Positions 14,577-23,558 of a stretch of DNA of 54,839 nt are shown in pieces. This stretch comes from Lachnospiraceae bacterium. GTDB lineage: Bacteria; Bacillota; Clostridia; Lachnospirales; Lachnospiraceae. Position 1 is the stretch's first letter. Each line of letters opens with the position of its first letter. A program made the position numbers and the translations under genes. The notes under the pieces were generated by a model. That model searched no databases. It was not told the origin of the DNA and saw only the letters and a program-made list of their open reading frames with translations. The DNA lies in NCBI GenBank assembly GCA_009777715.1, contig WRLH01000022.1:1-54839 (forward strand), written 5' to 3'.

Positions 14577-15020
14577 ATGAAAGAGCAAGAAGTTAAAAAC
14601 CACATTGATAGAGTGAAAAGCGAGCTTGATTCCCTGCTAGCAAACGGCGACCGTGATTCGATTGTGAAATCAATAGTTTTGTTGAATCAAACGTGGGACG
14701 TTTTATTTAAGAGAGATGACGGACTCCGTTTAACGAAATGGTTTCAAGAAATATGGATGGACGAGACGGCAAAAGGCGAGCATCATATTTTTGCTGGAAT
14801 AAGGAGTGTCGAGGAAGTAATAACTAAAGCAAAGCTGATCCGCCACGCCTTTTTCCGCTTGGAAAATGACTTGCCGCCGGAACTATGCCTTGCCGGGCTT
14901 AACAACATTTCCGAAATGCAATTAAGCCAGACTGCTTTTCAAGCATTTTTGGAAAGAGAAGCCGAAAACGGGGATAAAATAGTCAGCCGGATAAATGAAA
15001 TAACTAATAGTTATGCTTAA
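14577..15020 (+). CDS. Unknown protein between flagellins and glycosyltransferases
   Basis: A 147-residue, mostly helical soluble protein (MKEQEVKNHIDRVKSELDSLLANGDRDSIVKSIVLLNQTWDVLFKRDD...). It has no signal peptide, membrane segment or cysteine pair motif (one Cys only). I do not recognise the family. It begins 80 bases after hag5 and ends 25 bases before a glycosyltransferase with a strong ribosome site, so it is probably co-transcribed with the glycan genes. Position suggests a role in handing flagellin to the glycosylation enzymes or in their regulation; that is inference only. Confidence 0.85.
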   Translation: MKEQEVKNHIDRVKSELDSLLANGDRDSIVKSIVLLNQTWDVLFKRDDGLRLTKWFQEIWMDETAKGEHHIFAGIRSVEEVITKAKLIRHAFFRLENDLPPELCLAGLNNISEMQLSQTAFQAFLEREAENGDKIVSRINEITNSYA

Positions 15021-15045
15021 GCTTTAAGAATGCAGGGGGTGTGTA

Positions 15046-16920
15046 ATGGAAAACAAATTTGCTTTTATCATGTGCAGCAACGATGACTACTATTTGCAGG
15101 AATGCTTTAATTATTTATGCCTATTAAACATTCCGGATGGTTACGAGGTTGATACCTTGATAATCCCTGATGCGCATTCGATGGCTTCCGGTTACAATGA
15201 GGGAATGAAAGCCTCTGACGCAAAATATAAGATCTATCTGCACCAAGATATCTTTATCCGCAACCGCGATTTACTATTTGATATAATTAACATATTTGCG
15301 TCCGATCCGGCAATTGGGCTAATCGGCCTTACTGGCACGTCAAAGCTCCCTAGTACTGGGGTAATAAAAGATGGCACTCTAATTGGAAATATTTACCAAC
15401 TTGAAAAGCAAAAAGCCGCCAAAGAAGAACTAAAAATCAATGTCATAACTGACGGTTTACATGATGTTGAAGCAATTGACGGCATGATAATGATTACGCA
15501 GTATGATATCCCTTGGCGGGAGGATATTTTTGACGGCTGGGATTTTTATGATGTTTCGCAATGCCTTGAATTTCGGCGTCAGGGAATGCGCATTGTTGTC
15601 CCAGGGCAACCCAGTTCGTGGTATATCCATGACAATGGGATTCAGGAAATCAGCGCTTTTTATGAGTCTTGCCGCCGGAAGTTGCTGGCGGCTTATCCGG
15701 ATTTTTTCCCGGAAGTCAAAAGATTCTTATGTGTATATACCGACATCGTGAATTGCCAGCATATCCCGTGGGGGCTGCTTGAGCTAGGGCATGAGGTTAG
15801 TATTGAATTTAACAAAGTCCATATTCAGGACTATGATGAGCGGAGCAAGGACGATTTTGCCGAACGGCTCAAACAGCACCGCGTTGATTATGTGATTACC
15901 TTTGACCTTTCACCGGAAATTGCCCAAGCCTGCTACGAGGTAGATGTTCCCTATATTGCATGGGCGTATGATTCGCCGCTAAAGGAATTAAACGGCTGGT
16001 TTGCGCTATATCCGACCACCCATGCTTTTTGCATGGACAAAAAAGAAATGGAACGCTTAAAGGAAGAAGGCAAGCAGCATACCCACATAAATTATATGCA
16101 TCTGGCCGGAAATGTCTCCCGGATGCAAGGGTTGATTATCACGGCCGAAGATGAAAAAAAGTATAGCCACGATATTTCATTAGTCGGCAGCCTCTATGAT
16201 GTTGGTTATTATGCCAAGTACCTAAAGAAAATCCGCGAAAGCGAATTTGAGTCCCCTGAGTTAAAAGAGAAGGTCAAGGCTGACATGGAGCATTTCATTG
16301 AAAGTATGCTTGGTGATTGGCGGCGCGACAGTTCAATCTTTGACCGCTTGTCAAAAGAAACAGTTGACATCATGATGGCATTAAATGTTGACGCAGAAAA
16401 AAGCTATAATATACCCAATCGGCGTTATTATGAAACGATTTTGGCCCGCGAAATAACCCACCGTGACCGCGTGAGGGTGCTTAAGGAATTGGCAAAGACG
16501 TATGATGTCCATCTTTATACTGGGAGCAAAAGCGGAATACCCAAGAAAGTCATTGCCCACAAGCCGGTTGATCCTTATCTTGAAGCACCAAAGGTTTTCC
16601 ATTTATCAAAAATTAACCTAAATATTTCCTTAAGGTCAATTGAAACCGGAACGCCGCTTAGGGTTTTTGACGTGATGAGTGTCGGCGGCTTTATGCTAAG
16701 CAATTATCAAAGGGAGTTGGCGGATTTATTTGTTGTCGATAAAGAAATTGTTTTATATGAGAGCATGGATGAGCTTAAGGATAAGGTCAGATTTTATTTG
16801 AGGAACGAAAGGGCAAGGCAAAAAATCGCCATTGCCGGATATGAAAAAGTGAAACGCTGTTATTCATATCCGCTTGTGATGGAAAAAATGATTGATATTG
16901 TAGACAAAAAAATTGGATGA
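15046..16920 (+). CDS. Two-domain glycosyltransferase (GT2-like + CgeB/DUF3880-like)
   Basis: A 624-residue cytoplasmic protein with two parts. Residues about 1-225 resemble a GT2-type domain of the flagellar/spore glycan kind (FIMCSNDDYYLQECFNYLC, NEGMKASDAKYKIYLHQDIFI, a DAIDGMIM-type strand, WYIHDNG). Residues about 227-624 look like DUF3880 plus a CgeB-type GT-B domain (VDYVITFDLSPEIAQACYEVDVPYIAWAYDSP; PLRVFDVMSVGGFMLSNYQRELADLF; CYSYPLVMEKM near the end). Start ATG 15046 has GGGGGTG. It is the first recognisable sugar-transfer gene after the flagellins, and the likely role is flagellin glycosylation. Sugar donor unknown. Confidence 0.85.
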   Translation: MENKFAFIMCSNDDYYLQECFNYLCLLNIPDGYEVDTLIIPDAHSMASGYNEGMKASDAKYKIYLHQDIFIRNRDLLFDIINIFASDPAIGLIGLTGTSKLPSTGVIKDGTLIGNIYQLEKQKAAKEELKINVITDGLHDVEAIDGMIMITQYDIPWREDIFDGWDFYDVSQCLEFRRQGMRIVVPGQPSSWYIHDNGIQEISAFYESCRRKLLAAYPDFFPEVKRFLCVYTDIVNCQHIPWGLLELGHEVSIEFNKVHIQDYDERSKDDFAERLKQHRVDYVITFDLSPEIAQACYEVDVPYIAWAYDSPLKELNGWFALYPTTHAFCMDKKEMERLKEEGKQHTHINYMHLAGNVSRMQGLIITAEDEKKYSHDISLVGSLYDVGYYAKYLKKIRESEFESPELKEKVKADMEHFIESMLGDWRRDSSIFDRLSKETVDIMMALNVDAEKSYNIPNRRYYETILAREITHRDRVRVLKELAKTYDVHLYTGSKSGIPKKVIAHKPVDPYLEAPKVFHLSKINLNISLRSIETGTPLRVFDVMSVGGFMLSNYQRELADLFVVDKEIVLYESMDELKDKVRFYLRNERARQKIAIAGYEKVKRCYSYPLVMEKMIDIVDKKIG

Positions 16921-16947
16921 TTTCTGCTTTGTGAAGAAAGGTAAAAT

Positions 16948-18066
16948 ATGCCCCCGGTCAGCGTCTGCATGATTGCAAAAGATGAAGAAGAGAATTTGCC
17001 AAGATGTCTTGAGAGCCTTAAGCCATATGGTTTTGAGGTCATTTTGGTTGATACAGGTTCAGCGGATAAAACAAAAGAAATCGCTGCTTCTTATAATGCG
17101 AAAGTTTTTGATTTTGAGTGGGTTGATGATTTTAGCGCGGCCCGGAATTTTGCGGCATCAAAGGCAACAAATAACTGGATTCTTGCCATCGATTGTGACG
17201 AATATATAACCGCAATAAAACTGCCGCAGATATTATCTTTGATCCGGCAGTACCCGCGTTATGTTGGCGTTCTTGACATCGAAAATGAAATGCAGGGTAA
17301 TGACGAAACAGGAAAACGGACCTATACGACAAAATTGGTGCGTCTTTATTCGCGAAAGTATAACCATTTTGCTGGCGCGATTCATGAGCAGGTTGTTCCG
17401 CTTAATTATAAAGAGGGGAAAGAAATATTCTCTTTCGATATCCCTTTAAAGCTTTATCATACCGGATATGTCGGTTCTGCTTCCAAGATTTCCGCAAAAA
17501 ACAAACGCAACATCGATTTGCTGATGGCCGCCCTTGAAAAGGACCCGCAGGACGCTTATAATTATTTTCAGCTGGGCCAATCCTATGTTATGGGTGATGA
17601 ATATGAAAAAGCCTGTGAATGGTTCGGCAAAGGTTTAGCGTTTGACCTAGAGCCGTCCCTTGAATATGTCCAGACCATGGTGGTGGCATATGGGCAATCA
17701 TTATTAAAGCTTAAGCGGAATGAAGAAGCGTTAAATTTCGAAGGAATTTATCCGGAATTTTCCGCAGTCCCTGATTTTGTTTACTTGATGGGGCGTATTT
17801 ATGCCGAAAATAACCAGCCGCTAAAGGCATTAGCAGAGTTCCTTAAGGTGATAAATATGCCGGAAGGAAAACAGCAGGGCGTTACGACATTTTTGCCATA
17901 CTACCAAATTGCCGTCATTTATGATAATATGGCATTAAGCCAAGCTGCAGGTGATAAAAAAGAGTATCAGGACATTGCCTTGATGTACTATAGGAAATGC
18001 GGCGATTTTGTCCCTGCGCAAAGAAGGTTAGCGGAGATTGCGGATTGCGCAGATTGCGGCTCGTAG
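16948..18066 (+). CDS. Family 2 glycosyltransferase with TPR repeats
   Basis: A 372-residue protein. Residues 1-230 are a GT2 domain: VSVCMIAKDEEENLPRCLESL, VDTGSADKTKEIA, DDFSAARNFA and the metal-binding IDCDEY at about residues 87-92, with HEQV further on. From about 190 to 350 there are tetratricopeptide-type helices (DAYNYFQLGQSYVMGDEYEKACEWFGKGL; PDFVYLMGRIYAENNQPLKALAEFLKV). This combination is found in SunS-like and flagellin/peptide-modifying glycosyltransferases, where the TPRs dock the protein substrate. Start ATG 16948 has GAAAGGTAA. It lies 28 bases after the previous gene. Confidence 0.9.
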   Translation: MPPVSVCMIAKDEEENLPRCLESLKPYGFEVILVDTGSADKTKEIAASYNAKVFDFEWVDDFSAARNFAASKATNNWILAIDCDEYITAIKLPQILSLIRQYPRYVGVLDIENEMQGNDETGKRTYTTKLVRLYSRKYNHFAGAIHEQVVPLNYKEGKEIFSFDIPLKLYHTGYVGSASKISAKNKRNIDLLMAALEKDPQDAYNYFQLGQSYVMGDEYEKACEWFGKGLAFDLEPSLEYVQTMVVAYGQSLLKLKRNEEALNFEGIYPEFSAVPDFVYLMGRIYAENNQPLKALAEFLKVINMPEGKQQGVTTFLPYYQIAVIYDNMALSQAAGDKKEYQDIALMYYRKCGDFVPAQRRLAEIADCADCGS

Positions 18067-18112
18067 GCCGCAATGACACGGCTCGCAGGTGACGCAATGA
18101 CATGGAGTGGAT

Positions 18113-18991
18113 ATGAAAATTCAATATTTTAACGGGGGCTTAGGCAACCAAATATTCCAATATATATTTTACCGTTATTTTCAGCTTCATTCGCAGGACG
18201 TAATATATCTTGACGATATGAAGTTCTTTAAAGTCCATGAACATAACGGTTATGAACTGGAGCGGGTTTTTGGCGTAAAGCCGAATTTGATTAGTAATTA
18301 TTTTGAGCCTGATGTCTGGGAATATATGGTAAGTGTGGCTAAAGGCGGGGGCGGTGATCTTTGCCAGCAGATGAAAGACATGGGTTCTGACATTGTCATG
18401 GTTGCCGAAACGAATAATTTTTCTTTTGACGGCGAGGTTCATTTTGTCCCATCAAACGGATATCACCCCGACATCGTCAGCTTGGCGGAAAATATTTATT
18501 ATTTTGGCTACTGGATAAACAAAAACTGGTTTCTAAAAATCCGGGAAACGCTAATGAAAGAACTGGTTTTCCCACCGATAAATGATAAAGTAAACCTGCT
18601 TTATGCTGAATTGATAGAAAAAGAACGCTGTGTATCAGTTCATATCCGGCGCGGCGACTTTATTACGCTAGGCTATAATCTTCCGGAGCAATTTTATCAG
18701 GAAGCAATGGAGAATATGACGGCGGCCCTTCCTAATGCGGCATACCTTGTTTTTTCTGATGACATTCCCTGGTGTGAAGCCAACTTTCGCAATCTTGGGC
18801 TTGACAAAGCAAAAGGCAAGCTGATTTTTATCACCGGAAATGAGGGCGAAAAAAGCTATATTGATATGGATTTGATGAGCAGGTGCCAGGGAATGATTTT
18901 GGCGAACAGCTCTTTTAGTTACTTTGCCGCGTTATATAATAACCGGGCAGACCGCATTTGCATTAACCCCTCAAGTATCAGGGAGGTTTGA
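18113..18991 (+). CDS. Alpha-1,2-fucosyltransferase family protein (GT11)
   Basis: GT11 enzymes transfer fucose (GDP-fucose donor) to a glycan; some family members use other 6-deoxy sugars. The 292-residue product has the N-terminal signature MKIQYFNGGLGNQIFQYIFYRY, the donor-site motif HIRRGDF at about residues 177-183, and the C-terminal LMSRCQGMILANSSFSYFAALYN. Start ATG 18113 fits the GGAG at 18104-18107; the GTG at 18107 overlaps that site. The short GC-rich gap before it (18064-18100) contains repeated TTGCGG/CCGCAA units. Confidence 0.92.
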   Translation: MKIQYFNGGLGNQIFQYIFYRYFQLHSQDVIYLDDMKFFKVHEHNGYELERVFGVKPNLISNYFEPDVWEYMVSVAKGGGGDLCQQMKDMGSDIVMVAETNNFSFDGEVHFVPSNGYHPDIVSLAENIYYFGYWINKNWFLKIRETLMKELVFPPINDKVNLLYAELIEKERCVSVHIRRGDFITLGYNLPEQFYQEAMENMTAALPNAAYLVFSDDIPWCEANFRNLGLDKAKGKLIFITGNEGEKSYIDMDLMSRCQGMILANSSFSYFAALYNNRADRICINPSSIREV

Positions 18992-19002
18992 AAAGGGTGT
19001 AA

Positions 19003-20550
19003 GTGAAACGGACACGAATTGATTATATCATAAAAAACTTGACGACTGGCCTGTTTGCCCAGGTCCTTTCATTGGGTTTGGCTTTTTTTAGCCGAAAAGT
19101 ATTGATTGTCACGCTGGGAAATGAATACCTTAGCTTAAACGGTCTTTTTTCTTCTATATTAACCGTGCTTTCACTGGCCGAATTAGGCTTTGGCGGGGCG
19201 ATAATTTATAGCCTTTATAAACCGCTGGCAACCAGTGATAATGAAAAAATAAAATCCCTGATGTATTTATATAAAAGGGCATATCGGTTAATTGCCCTGA
19301 TTGTATTCGCAATTGGCATTATCTTCATGCCATTTATTAAAATGATTATCAATCGTGAACCGGACATCCCAGAAAATATCTATTTCATTTTTTTCTTGTT
19401 TTTGATTAACTCTGTTTCATCATATTTTTTCGCATACCGCCGTTCAATAATCAGCGCGTCACAAGCCAATTATCTGATATCAAGGGTAAATATTGCCAGC
19501 AGTATTTTACTGACAGGCACGCAAATCATTATTCTGCTTGTCTTCCAGAATTTTATCCTTTACTTCCTTATGAATATCATCATAAATATTTTGAGCAACA
19601 TATATATTTCAAGGCTGGCCGAAAAACTTTATCCAATTATCAAAGAAAAAAATATTGCCCCGCTTCCGGAAGAGACAAAACAAGATATCAAAGTAAATGT
19701 AAAATCGCTGATTCTTTATAAAACGGGTTCTTTATTAGGCACAGGGCTTGATAATATGATAATCTCATATTTTGTCAGCTTTGCGTCAGTTGGGATTTAC
19801 AGCAATTATTTGCTGATTACCAAAGGGGTGAACAGCCTGCTTTCAACCGTTTTCCAATCAGCAACCGCCAGCATCGGGAATTTAAATGCCCTGTCAGATA
19901 CCGGGACAAGAGAAAGGATTTACCGGAGCTTTTTGTTTATTGCTTTTTGGCTTTATGGCTTTACGAATATTGCTTTTTTCAATCTGTTAAATCCATTTAT
20001 TAAATTGGTTTTTGGCGAATTTTACTTGTTTGGAGAAGAAATTGTTTTAACAATTAGTTTAAGCGGATTTCTTTTTGGCTTACACCAGCCAACGATGGCA
20101 TACCGCAATACGATGGGCCTTTATCGGTATGGCAGGCTCCGCCCGGTCCTCGGTGCGATCCTTAACGTCATCTTGTCTCTTCTATTGGTCAATCCGCTTG
20201 GAGTCTTAGGCGTTTTGCTTGGCACGTTAGGCAGCAGGATATTTTTGCTGTCATGGTTTGAACCGCGCATTAATTATAAGTTCGGCCTAAAAATGCCTCC
20301 GGCGAAATTTTTCTCTGATTATGTCCGCTATGCCATTGTTTTTATGCTGACGGCATTTATCGCAAAATGGGCGGTCATGCAGGTTCAGAGCGAAAGTATC
20401 ATGGCTTTCTTATTAAAGATTTTGATAACTATAGTTGTGCCAAACGTGGTCTTTCTTTTGCTTTTCCGCAAATCTGAGCATTTTATTTATTTGATTAATG
20501 CCGGGAAAGATGTTTTAAAGCGTAAGTTTCGGCAGGGTGAAGGGCAGTAG
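19003..20550 (+). CDS. Polysaccharide/lipid-linked sugar flippase (Wzx/MATE-like)
   Basis: A 515-residue integral membrane protein with about 12-14 hydrophobic helices, starting RIDYIIKNLTTGLFAQVLSLGLAFFSRKVLIVTLGNEYLSLNGLFSSIL, the typical Wzx/RfbX opening. It should flip lipid-linked oligosaccharides across the membrane. The start is a GTG at 19003 after AAAAGGGTG, 11 bases after the GT11 gene, so the two are co-expressed. Its presence shows that part of this locus makes an extracellular glycan, not only cytoplasmic flagellin modification. Confidence 0.9.
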   Translation: MKRTRIDYIIKNLTTGLFAQVLSLGLAFFSRKVLIVTLGNEYLSLNGLFSSILTVLSLAELGFGGAIIYSLYKPLATSDNEKIKSLMYLYKRAYRLIALIVFAIGIIFMPFIKMIINREPDIPENIYFIFFLFLINSVSSYFFAYRRSIISASQANYLISRVNIASSILLTGTQIIILLVFQNFILYFLMNIIINILSNIYISRLAEKLYPIIKEKNIAPLPEETKQDIKVNVKSLILYKTGSLLGTGLDNMIISYFVSFASVGIYSNYLLITKGVNSLLSTVFQSATASIGNLNALSDTGTRERIYRSFLFIAFWLYGFTNIAFFNLLNPFIKLVFGEFYLFGEEIVLTISLSGFLFGLHQPTMAYRNTMGLYRYGRLRPVLGAILNVILSLLLVNPLGVLGVLLGTLGSRIFLLSWFEPRINYKFGLKMPPAKFFSDYVRYAIVFMLTAFIAKWAVMQVQSESIMAFLLKILITIVVPNVVFLLLFRKSEHFIYLINAGKDVLKRKFRQGEGQ

Positions 20551-20667
20551 CACTATTTCGTGAGAATTTTGGGAAAAAATAATGAATAATCAAGGATAAT
20601 TCAATTGACTTTAAGTATTTCGTCAGCTAGAATTAAAGTAAAAAGCTATTAGATTAAGGAATAAGCG

Positions 20668-22248
20668 ATGGAAAAATATTTTAATGTCACTGGTTATTGT
20701 AGTCCGAATTTGCATTATATGGTGGACATAGAAGGAAAACTTACTGAGATAAAAAAGATGATTTCCCGGAATGACTACTTTATCATTAACCGTGCCAGAC
20801 AATATGGTAAGACAACGACATTGAAACGATTAGCAAAATCACTATCCAATGAATATATGGTATTTTTGCTTAGTTTTGAAGATATTACTGATGAAACGTG
20901 TGAAAATGAAGAAAAGTTTTGCCATAGATTTTATGATTTAATTAGAAAGATAATCCAATACGAGAAGGAAACACCTTGGGCTTTGGAATTGCTAAATGGT
21001 TTCGCGGAAAATCGGACCTTATTTCAATTATCTGAGTTCATATCTGAGTTATGCCATAAAGCTGATAAGCCAGTAATATTGCTAATCGATGAGGTTGATA
21101 AGGCCGGAAATTACAAAGTATTCTTGGATTTTCTTAGTATGTTAAGAAAAAAATATTTAGACCGAGACAGATTTCCTTCTTTCCAGTCTGTTATTCTTGC
21201 CGGAGTTTATGACATCAAAAATTTGAAGCTGAAAATGCGCAATGATAATGAACGCCAATATAACAGTCCTTGGAATATTGCCGCTGATTTCCGGGTTGAT
21301 ATGAGTTTTTCGGCAGCGGAAATTGCCATCATGCTGGGAGATTATGAACGCGAGTTTCAAACGGGAATGGCCATAAATGAAATTGCATATTTAATATACG
21401 AGTATACCTTAGGTTACCCTTTTTTAGTTTCGCGCATTTGCAAAATTATCGATGAGGAGATATCCAAGGCGGAGCAATTTCATGATAAAAGCGCTGCTTG
21501 GTCATTTGAAGGCTTTCATGAAGCCATCCGCATATTGCTTAATGAGCAAAATCTTTTATTTGATGATATGATTAAGAAGCTTTCCGAGTATCCCGAGCTT
21601 TATAAGATGCTCCACAATATTCTTTTCTACGACCAAAAGTATACGTTTGATATTAACAGCTTTGTCATTAACTTGGGCTTTATGTTTGGCTTTATCCGTC
21701 AAGATGGCGGAAGGAATGCCGTAGCAGTAGCCAACCGCATTTTTGAGATGAAACTAAATCTATTTTTCCTATCAGAAGCAGAATTTAAAAACAGGGATGA
21801 ACTAGCCGATATTAAGAATTTGAATCAATTCACAAAGGATGGTCATCTTAATATGGATTTAGTGATGGAAAAATTTGCGGAATACTATGCCGAAATATAT
21901 CGTGAAAATGACCGGGTTTTTCTTGAAAAGAATGGATGCAAAATATTTTTAATGCATTTAAAGCAAATTATTAATGGGACGGGAAATTATTATCGCGAAG
22001 CCCAGACTTTTGATAATACCAGAATGGATATTGTTGTAGATTATCTTGGCAAGCAGTATATCATCGAGCTCAAAATTTGGCGCGGCGGAAGCTATCATGA
22101 AGAGGGGGAATCACAGTTATGCCATTATCTAGATCGGCATAATCTTGAAAAAGGTTATATGATAGTTTTCAATTTCAACAAAAATAAAAAAACAGGAATG
22201 AAATCAGTTGAAAGAAACGGCAAGATTATTGTTGAGACGATCTTATAG
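20668..22248 (+). CDS. AAA+ ATPase with C-terminal PD-(D/E)XK nuclease-like domain (first)
   Basis: A 526-residue protein. Walker A is RQYGKTTTL at about residues 43-51 and Walker B is VILLIDEVDKA at about 135-145. A helical middle follows, then a C-terminal segment with the nuclease-like spacing MDIVVDYLGKQYIIELKIWRG (about 453-473), where Asp, Glu and Lys form a PD-(D/E)XK pattern. This is the 'AAA-ATPase-like' family, often present in many divergent copies in gut Clostridia and Bacteroidota; function unknown. It stands alone in a 117-base upstream gap and breaks the row of glycan genes. Its codon use looks more AT-rich than its neighbours. Start ATG 20668 follows AAGGA. Confidence 0.88.
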   Translation: MEKYFNVTGYCSPNLHYMVDIEGKLTEIKKMISRNDYFIINRARQYGKTTTLKRLAKSLSNEYMVFLLSFEDITDETCENEEKFCHRFYDLIRKIIQYEKETPWALELLNGFAENRTLFQLSEFISELCHKADKPVILLIDEVDKAGNYKVFLDFLSMLRKKYLDRDRFPSFQSVILAGVYDIKNLKLKMRNDNERQYNSPWNIAADFRVDMSFSAAEIAIMLGDYEREFQTGMAINEIAYLIYEYTLGYPFLVSRICKIIDEEISKAEQFHDKSAAWSFEGFHEAIRILLNEQNLLFDDMIKKLSEYPELYKMLHNILFYDQKYTFDINSFVINLGFMFGFIRQDGGRNAVAVANRIFEMKLNLFFLSEAEFKNRDELADIKNLNQFTKDGHLNMDLVMEKFAEYYAEIYRENDRVFLEKNGCKIFLMHLKQIINGTGNYYREAQTFDNTRMDIVVDYLGKQYIIELKIWRGGSYHEEGESQLCHYLDRHNLEKGYMIVFNFNKNKKTGMKSVERNGKIIVETIL

Positions 22249-22269
22249 AAAAGCAGATTGGGCAAAAAT

Positions 22270-22450
22270 TTTGTTGGTTTTCCAAATAAATAATGTAATT
22301 ACAGTTACTAATCGTACAGGCGCGTTTGAAGTACCAACCGACATTGTAACGCCTATGAAACTTGAGGGACAAAGGCTTATTCAAGAAGAATAGGAGGCAA
22401 AGTAAAAGCTGTTAAAGTAACGGGAGCAGGAGCGGTACGAACAGCTATTA
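22270..22450 (+). pseudogene. Possible remnant of a broken reading frame
   Basis: Two protein-like stretches in different frames lie end to end: NNVITVTNRTGAFEVPTDIV...EGQRLIQEE up to a TAG at 22391-22393, then GGKVKAVKVTGAGAVRTAITVMVRDG. The junction reads as if a frameshift split one domain. I do not recognise it. Alternatively this is non-coding DNA that happens to be open. It fills most of the 274-base gap before the radical SAM gene; nothing else is visible there. Confidence 0.25.
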
Positions 22451-22522
22451 CAGTAATGGTTCGTGACGGATCATTCATTTACAAATATATATGGGAAAAT
22501 TCTTGTAGAAAGAGAGCCAAAA

Positions 22523-23494
22523 ATGCCAAAACTAAACGGAACAGTCATCGTCACTTACCGCTGTAACGCCCGCTGCAATATGTGCAGCCGTTACAAAGAG
22601 CCGTCACGGCCGGAAGACGAGTTAACAATTGAAACAATCAGAAAATTGCCCGCGATGTACTTTACCAATGTCACCGGGGGCGAACCCTTTATGCGTGATG
22701 ATTTAGCCTTGGTTATTGGCGAATTATACAAAAAAAGTGACAGGATTGTCATTTCTACGAATGGGTTTTACACAGACCGGATTATTGCCTTATGTGAGGA
22801 ATTTCCCCAAGTCGGCATCCGGATATCAATTGAGGGGCTGGAAGAAACGAACAATAAAATCCGCGGCCTTGATGACGGCTTTAACCGTGGCTACAATACC
22901 CTAAAGAAGCTAAAAGCAATGGGCATGAAAGATGTCGGCTTTGGCATGACCATCCAAGATATGAACTGCAAAGATTTGCTTCCGTTATACGAAATTTCTG
23001 ATAAAATGGGAATGGAATTTGCGACAGCCACTCTCCATAACAGTTTTTATTTTGTTGAAAGCAGGAATGCCATTCACGATAAAGCCTTGGTTACAGCACA
23101 AATTGCCAAGCTTATCAATAAATTGCTCAAATCAAAAAGCCCTAAAAAATGGTTTCGCGCTTATTTTAATTACGGCTTAATAAATTACATCAACCAAAAG
23201 CCCCGCCTTTTGCCCTGCGATATGAGCTTTGACACTTTTTTTATTGACCCTTTTGGCGATGTAATGCCGTGTAATGGAACAGAAGAAAAAGAAATCATGG
23301 GAAACCTTAACACCCAGGCTTGGGACGAATTATGGAATAGCGCGGCTGCCAGGGACGTGCGGGCGAAAGTGCGTAAATGTGAACGCAACTGCTGGATGAT
23401 TGGTTCGGTATCTCCGGCGATGAAAAAATATATCTGGAAACCGTCTTGGTGGGTGGTGAGAAATAAGTTTTTTAAGGGGGAGTGGAAGTATTGA
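22523..23494 (+). CDS. Radical SAM protein with SPASM-like C-terminus
   Basis: A 323-residue enzyme with the radical SAM cluster motif CNARCNMC at residues 14-21, followed by VTGGEPFMRDDL (the GGEP SAM-binding motif) and TNGFYTDRI. The C-terminal part has CDMSFDTFFIDPFGDVMPCNG and CERNCW, cysteines spaced as in SPASM-type auxiliary iron-sulfur sites. Enzymes like this occur in polysaccharide and peptide-modification loci; the reaction here is unknown. I chose ATG 22523 (MPKLNGTVIVTYRC); the frame is open to a GTG at 22463 but that overlaps the apparent remnant upstream. Confidence 0.88.
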   Translation: MPKLNGTVIVTYRCNARCNMCSRYKEPSRPEDELTIETIRKLPAMYFTNVTGGEPFMRDDLALVIGELYKKSDRIVISTNGFYTDRIIALCEEFPQVGIRISIEGLEETNNKIRGLDDGFNRGYNTLKKLKAMGMKDVGFGMTIQDMNCKDLLPLYEISDKMGMEFATATLHNSFYFVESRNAIHDKALVTAQIAKLINKLLKSKSPKKWFRAYFNYGLINYINQKPRLLPCDMSFDTFFIDPFGDVMPCNGTEEKEIMGNLNTQAWDELWNSAAARDVRAKVRKCERNCWMIGSVSPAMKKYIWKPSWWVVRNKFFKGEWKY

Positions 23495-23558
23495 AAATAC
23501 TTATGCTGGTTAATTGGAAAGTAGAGTGTCTTTATCTAATAGAACAGAGGATATATTA

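Noticed and set aside
22463-22523. Earlier GTG start for the radical SAM gene
   Set aside because: The extra 20 residues overlap the apparent broken frame, and the ATG at 22523 gives the usual short distance to the CxxxCxxC motif.
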